From assembly GCA_021018995.1 (NCBI GenBank), contig CM037591.1, positions 75,419,901 to 75,483,900 of the forward strand: DNA of 64,000 nt, written 5' to 3'. Below, in pieces: positions 59,801-64,000 of this stretch. The notes under the pieces were generated by a model. The model was not told the origin of the DNA and made no database searches. It saw nothing but the letters and a program-made list of their open reading frames with translations. Each line of letters opens with the position of its first letter. The first letter of the stretch is position 1. The DNA comes from Chloranthus sessilifolius (Eukaryota; Streptophyta; Magnoliopsida; Chloranthales; Chloranthaceae). The position numbers and the translations under genes are program-made.

Positions 59801-60100
59801 AATCTACTGAGGCGTGATAAGCTATCAACCAATCCATGTCGAGGATTATATCAAAGTCTTGAAATCTGAGTACTACAAGATCTACGAGTAACTCATGTGT
59901 CCCAATTACTAAGATCATAGCTTTACATACTTTAGATGCCACCATCATATCTCCTGACAGTGTAGAAATTGCAAGCATACTATCCAGTGATACATGTTTA
60001 GCTCAAATTTCATAAACAAAGCGCAATGTAATCAAGGAGTAGATCGATCCAGAGTCGATCAAAACTCAAGCATGATAAACTGGCAAATCGATAGGCCTAT
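56870..60100 (-). pseudogene. pol: Tekay pol: protease, reverse transcriptase, RNase H, integrase, chromodomain-like tail
   Basis: Protease: LIDSGS near 60045, then [12 protein letters not shown] (59580-59000): [61 protein letters not shown] and the catalytic FIDDVLIYS. RNase H: VYTDAS and [11 protein letters not shown]. Integrase: zinc-binding HPGCTKMY...CLVC, core VIVDQLTKLAHFLP, SDRNTKF and FHPETDGQTERINQIIEDML. The C-terminal part has MSPFEIIYGRSCRTPLCWNE (57464) and VLHVSMLQKYLPDPSHVL, then a chromodomain-like end (about 57000-56880). Stops (many TAG in place of Gln) and frame changes interrupt it at more than ten places, for example 59400, 58900, 58490, 57950 and 57540. Confidence 0.88.
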
Positions 60101-60399
60101 AAACTTTTATAGTTCTTGAACTACACGAGGGTTCACACGTGATCTAAGTTATACACACGCATTAGTATTTATCAAGAAAATAATAAAATAAAATCATACA
60201 CAAAATAAGTTAGCAATAGATAATCAAGCAATAAAAAAATGGAATCATACGTAAGAAAAAGTAACTAGATTTAAAATTCATACCCTGAACGACCTCATCG
60301 GTAGCTAAGGTGTCTTGATGTGACATGGCAAAAACTCACCCCTGTGTTTGAGGTTGAGGTAGCTATTATTGCTGACCTCTCAGAGTAATATATGTGGTA

Positions 60400-61655
60400 G
60401 GGTCTCGCTTTAGGCAATTCTAAATAGTGTCCTAGATTCTTGCATTGGAAACACACGTTGGTGTAAAGTAAGCATTCACGCGGCTTGTGCCTCTTGTTGC
60501 ACTTTGCACATGGTTCATACGAAACATAGGGGTGCTATGGTAGGATATTAGTAGGGATTGCTATCTTTTGGTACTGGCGAGTTGGGGAATTTATCAGATA
60601 TGTCATAGCTATAACTCTTCTCTAAACAGGTTGAGTTGTAGTCGCCCCTGGATGGGTGTAACCTAATAAAGGTGAAAATCTTTAGTAATCGGAGATGGGA
60701 GAGACTCTCTGAAATGAGCGAGTCAGAGGGTATGGCATGAAACGCTATTATCTCTATACCTGCATGTCAAGAAGGAGGTGCTCTCAAAGTGAAGGACGAA
60801 GGGCCTTCCTCGATCAGTTTACCCCTCTGAGCTGCTTGGTGGGCTATATGCTAATCGTGCATCTCTTCATTTTCCTGTTCCTGAATATGAACCCATTCTA
60901 CAAGCTCTCCATAAGTTGAAATCTTTATTGCAGTGATTCTGCTCCTAATATTGGGGTTGAGCCCCTTCTAAAAGTGGTAGCACTTCTCAATTTCATCAGC
61001 TACCAACATAGAGGCGAATCGAGAGAGTCAGTCAAATTTTGCCTCGTATTCAGTCACGGACATAATTCCTTATTGTAAGGCCAAGATCTTGCTCTTCTCT
61101 AGTCTTTGTGGCATCCGAGATGTACTTGCTATAGAACACTTTCCTGAATTGCTGTCAAGCCCAATGCTCTTCTTCTTATCTACTCGCCAACCCTTTGGCT
61201 GAAGTCCACCAACTCTGTGCATCACCTTTCAAGCACATCACGACCCAAGGTACTTTCTCATTTTTGACAGGTGTAGAGACTTAAAAAATTTTCTCCATCT
61301 AGGCGATTTAATCATCGGCGATTTTAGAATCCAACTGCCCAAGAAAGTGCGAAGGTCGAGCCCTAGTAAAGACCACATATCCATTATGGTTGTTCTTCTC
61401 AAATCGAGGAGGTGGTGCAACCGAGCCGCTGTGAGCAGTACAGTTTAGTTGTTGGGCAATAAGATCCTGGTAAGTCTTTGCTTGCTGCTCTAGTTGTTGG
61501 TTGAGCCGTTGGATCAGTCTGGTAGTCTCCTGCTGATGAGTCTCATTCAACTGAGCGACATGCTGTTGTGCAATCGTCAACTCGCGTAACATACACGCTA
61601 TCTCGTTTTCTTTTCCCTGGGTGGAAGATCCCTCACCATTCCTTCGCAGAGCCAT
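60400..61655 (-). pseudogene. gag: Tekay gag, frameshifted
   Basis: Starts MALRRNGEGSSTQGKENEIA at 61655, with a Gln-rich coiled-coil-like stretch (residues 25-70). It shifts frame near 61310 and continues into GDAQSWWTSAKGLA-type capsid sequence. Nucleocapsid knuckles near 60430-60530 read CAKCNKRHKPREC and CFQCKNLGHYLE, the second lacking its last Cys. It would have coded the particle protein. Confidence 0.8.
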
Positions 61656-61729
61656 TGTACTCTTATTTAAAAAATAGAGACTTAGAACTCATAATAATTT
61701 AAGTCCCTAGAGTCTAACAGTTAGTAAAG

Positions 61730-61746
61730 CCTGAACTCTGATGCCA
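61730..61746 (-). other. Primer-binding site of the Tekay element
   Basis: On the minus strand TGGCATCAGAGTTCAGG begins 3 bp after the LTR end. It is close to the TGGTATCAGAGC complement of the plant initiator tRNA-Met 3' end used by this lineage. Confidence 0.75.
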
Positions 61747-63399
61747 CTCTGTCATGACTCAAAATTCTACCCCATCTCGAGGGCCTAGACTTTCATGTTA
61801 TGACCCGTACGCATCCCAGATATGTTAATCAAACATACACATAACCAGAGTTGTCACGCAAATATGGTTTCACAAAATTTGTGAATCCAATAAATGAAGG
61901 TGGAATAAAAGGGTAGTCATAAATATGAATAAATATGATAAAATCCATGTAAACAACTAATAAAAAGGAAATAAAAGTCAGATACAAATCTGAGAAATAA
62001 TAATATCCAATAATAAATGGATAAAAGACTTAAATAAAAATATAATTGCCAAAATGAGATAACCAATCTCAGTACCAAATATAGAGCTATCAATAATCGA
62101 TGCTCGGATCAACGTCAGCACCAAAGTCTTCCTGGAAACCTACGATGTCGCCCTCCCTAAGGTCCCTGGTACTCGGCGTCCACGGGATCAATGAAGTCAA
62201 CACCAAAAGAATCAAAGTAAACGGATCCATTCTGTTAATATAAATGTCACAAGGACTGAGTTGCTAAGCAACATGCAACTCAGTGGATACACCAGTAATC
62301 CACTCTATGCTACGCAGGTGCCTTGTGGGTGTATTACATTAGTGATATTAATAGTATATCAAAGAAACTGAATGAAGGAAATAATAAATTTTTACATATC
62401 GTATAGTTCGTATCATACCATAATGTAAGACCATGATTTAGACACACTCATATCTTAACGTACCTCACCATCTCTCATAAACATAACATATCTTATTATT
62501 CCCACAAATGCGCCTGTATATCGCATGTTGTACCTAACAAACTCATAAATCCTATTTAACCTGTGTCAGAGTCGCTGCTCTAGCCTACCATGCGAGGGTC
62601 ACTATAGTAACTTATCACCATATCATAACGCCCTCCATATCATACTCATATCATACACCTCATCCAGTCATAAGGGCGGCCAACAAACGTAACTTATATC
62701 ATACTGTCTCCCAGAGACCCATCTTGACTGAAGATGTTAAGGCCCTTATGGTGGCTATGTAAAGAATGTCACGTATAGGCTTAAGCTCTTAAACTTATCT
62801 TGGCTTATACAACAGTGTCTTATTATCATACTCGTAATTTATCTTATTATACAAACTCATATCTTAATATACTTTTACAATATACATCTAGGATGAGCTA
62901 TAGTGCGATAACTTCACTAAACTATGCTTCCAAGGAACAGAACTCGTAGTAACTAGGATGTACTTCGTGTAAGAGCCCATATTATCATAGAGGGCTTGTA
63001 TCCGTACATGGATGCCTATATCCCGAATTCCACGTGACCGTAAAGAAACCTCACCACAGCTAAGGCCTAATGGTCAAACCTCATATCTTAACTCTATTAT
63101 ATTATAACTTGGGGGCGATAAGGCACCACATTTTCCACCGTATACAAGACTATACTAAATTTGCACTCACTACACTTGTTATGATGTCTCATACCATCAT
63201 GAGTTGTGAGGCAAGTGAATACGATGTATTCCTCACTTTGATACCATCTCAGTAAATAATCACGCCCAAGCGTAGGTATGATCTCATACACTCGCGTACA
63301 TATGACCTAACATATTCATAACTTGTATAACATGATCAAGATTAAAGCATAAAACTATCTTACTTTTAGAATATATTTATATTCAGATTTCATTATGAT

Positions 63400-63404
<5 letters not shown>

Positions 63405-63450
<46 letters not shown>
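63405..63450. repeat. (TA)n microsatellite in the 5' LTR
   Basis: About 23 TA units where the sister LTR has about four. A post-insertion expansion or contraction. Confidence 0.95.
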
Positions 63451-63453
<3 letters not shown>

Positions 63454-63759
63454 CATAACACACCAATACAATTATAGAATAGGGTAGTTAGTAGTGTATG
63501 ATTTCGAGAATGTGAAGGTCAGAGTTTGATTTTCACAAGGGCATCGAATTTCTAACTCTTCGTATTATCGAAGAGGTCACGTTGAAGTGATAAAATTGAT
63601 ATTTAAAGATTACTATAATAGAATGCATGAAGATATTATAATTTCAAGTTAAGTAAATCATGACCATCGATCGAAACCTACCTGTGATTAATATGCATTA
63701 AAGGTTCTGGTCATGATAAAGTGAAATATAAGGTAACAATTTACTGTCTATTCAAATGA

Positions 63760-64000
63760 GAATTGATCGATCAGTTTTGGAATCGATCGATCAAAGTTAA
63801 ATAAGGAATTCACTTATATGTTTTGAATCAATCGATCAAAATTTTATAATCGGTCGATCAAATTTAAGGTGAATAGGCAAATCAGTTCTGTCCAAAATTG
63901 ATCGATTGGACATAAGAAATTGATTGATTGAAATTAAGGTGAATGAGGACATCAACTTTATCTACACTCGATCGATCGAAAATATAAATTTATCGATCAT
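63760..64000. repeat. ATCGATCGATCGA minisatellite in the Tekay 5' LTR (partial)
   Basis: First part of the array homologous to 52855-53460, with more degenerate units (TTGATCGATCA, AATCGATCGATCA). Cut by the window end. Confidence 0.85.

Larger units (their letters stand above)
50984..64000 (-). mobile_element. Tekay/Del-type Ty3/Gypsy retrotransposon, minus strand, 5' LTR cut by the window end
   Basis: LTR (50984-56805), polypurine tract, internal gag-pol on the minus strand, primer-binding site and a second LTR from 61750. The two LTRs align over their length; for example GGTTCTGGTCRTGATAAAGTG occurs at 52805 and 63705. Domain order PR-RT-RNaseH-INT-chromodomain-like tail marks a chromovirus of the Tekay/Del kind. 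Many stops and frameshifts make it non-autonomous now. It sits in the P450 intron, antisense to the gene. Confidence 0.9.
61750..64000 (-). repeat. 5' LTR of the Tekay element, truncated by the window end
   Basis: Aligns with 50984-53475. Differences include an extra block at about 62617-62740 absent from the 3' LTR and a (TA)n run of about 46 bp at 63405 versus only a few TA units at 52535. The palindromic array begins at 63760 and runs out of the window. Confidence 0.85.

Noticed and set aside
1-64000. tRNA or rRNA genes
   Set aside because: I looked for cloverleaf-like A/B boxes and rRNA signatures and saw none I could support; the tRNA-like words found are retrotransposon primer-binding sites.

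Overview
This window is nuclear DNA from a flowering plant with a repeat-rich genome. Almost all of it is transposable-element sequence in several nested layers. The signs are the 5' half of a plant CYP76-type cytochrome P450, plant-type gene relics with GT/AG introns, plant Ty3/Gypsy elements (Athila/Tat-like and Tekay/Del chromovirus), a TTF/DUF4371 hAT transposon, LINE relics and many foldback MITEs. I cannot name the species. No tRNA or rRNA gene and no complete, evidently functional protein gene was recognised.

Layout. 1-9.3 kb: repeated 3'-internal and LTR segments of an Athila/Tat-like element, split by a 2.2-kb solo LTR. 9.3-11.2 kb: part of a second Athila/Tat-like element on the other strand. 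11.2-16.6 kb: a LINE zf-RVT relic split by a 4,964-bp hAT element with a perfect 8-bp target duplication. 16.6-32.7 kb: the most unusual part, a series of exon fragments from unrelated host genes, all on the minus strand. They are VMA12-like, an unidentified exon, FPA, GH31 sulfoquinovosidase-like, MSH6, ELMO, SPO11-1 and an unidentified terminal exon pair. They keep splice sites but carry frameshifts and stop codons, and MITEs and a solo LTR have landed among them. 33.4-43.4 kb: a TIR element, CACTA-like and palindromic foldback elements, and two solo LTRs. 43.4-47.2 kb: a hAT-like element split by another solo LTR. 47-49.2 kb: MITEs. 49.7-50.7 kb: CYP76-like exon 1, complete up to a splice donor, with a TATA box and a GA-repeat leader. 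50,984 to the window end: a Tekay-type Gypsy retrotransposon on the minus strand, inserted in the P450 intron. Its 3' LTR is itself interrupted by a solo LTR.

Five related solo LTRs (2.2-2.7 kb) and the Tekay LTR pair share terminal sequences. About 0.6-1.4 kb from the LTR 5' end, all of them carry an array of short TCGA-centred palindromes whose sequence differs from element to element. The two observations most worth following up are this variable palindromic cassette and the multi-gene exon mosaic at 17-32 kb. The mosaic resembles gene capture by a Helitron or CACTA-type element.
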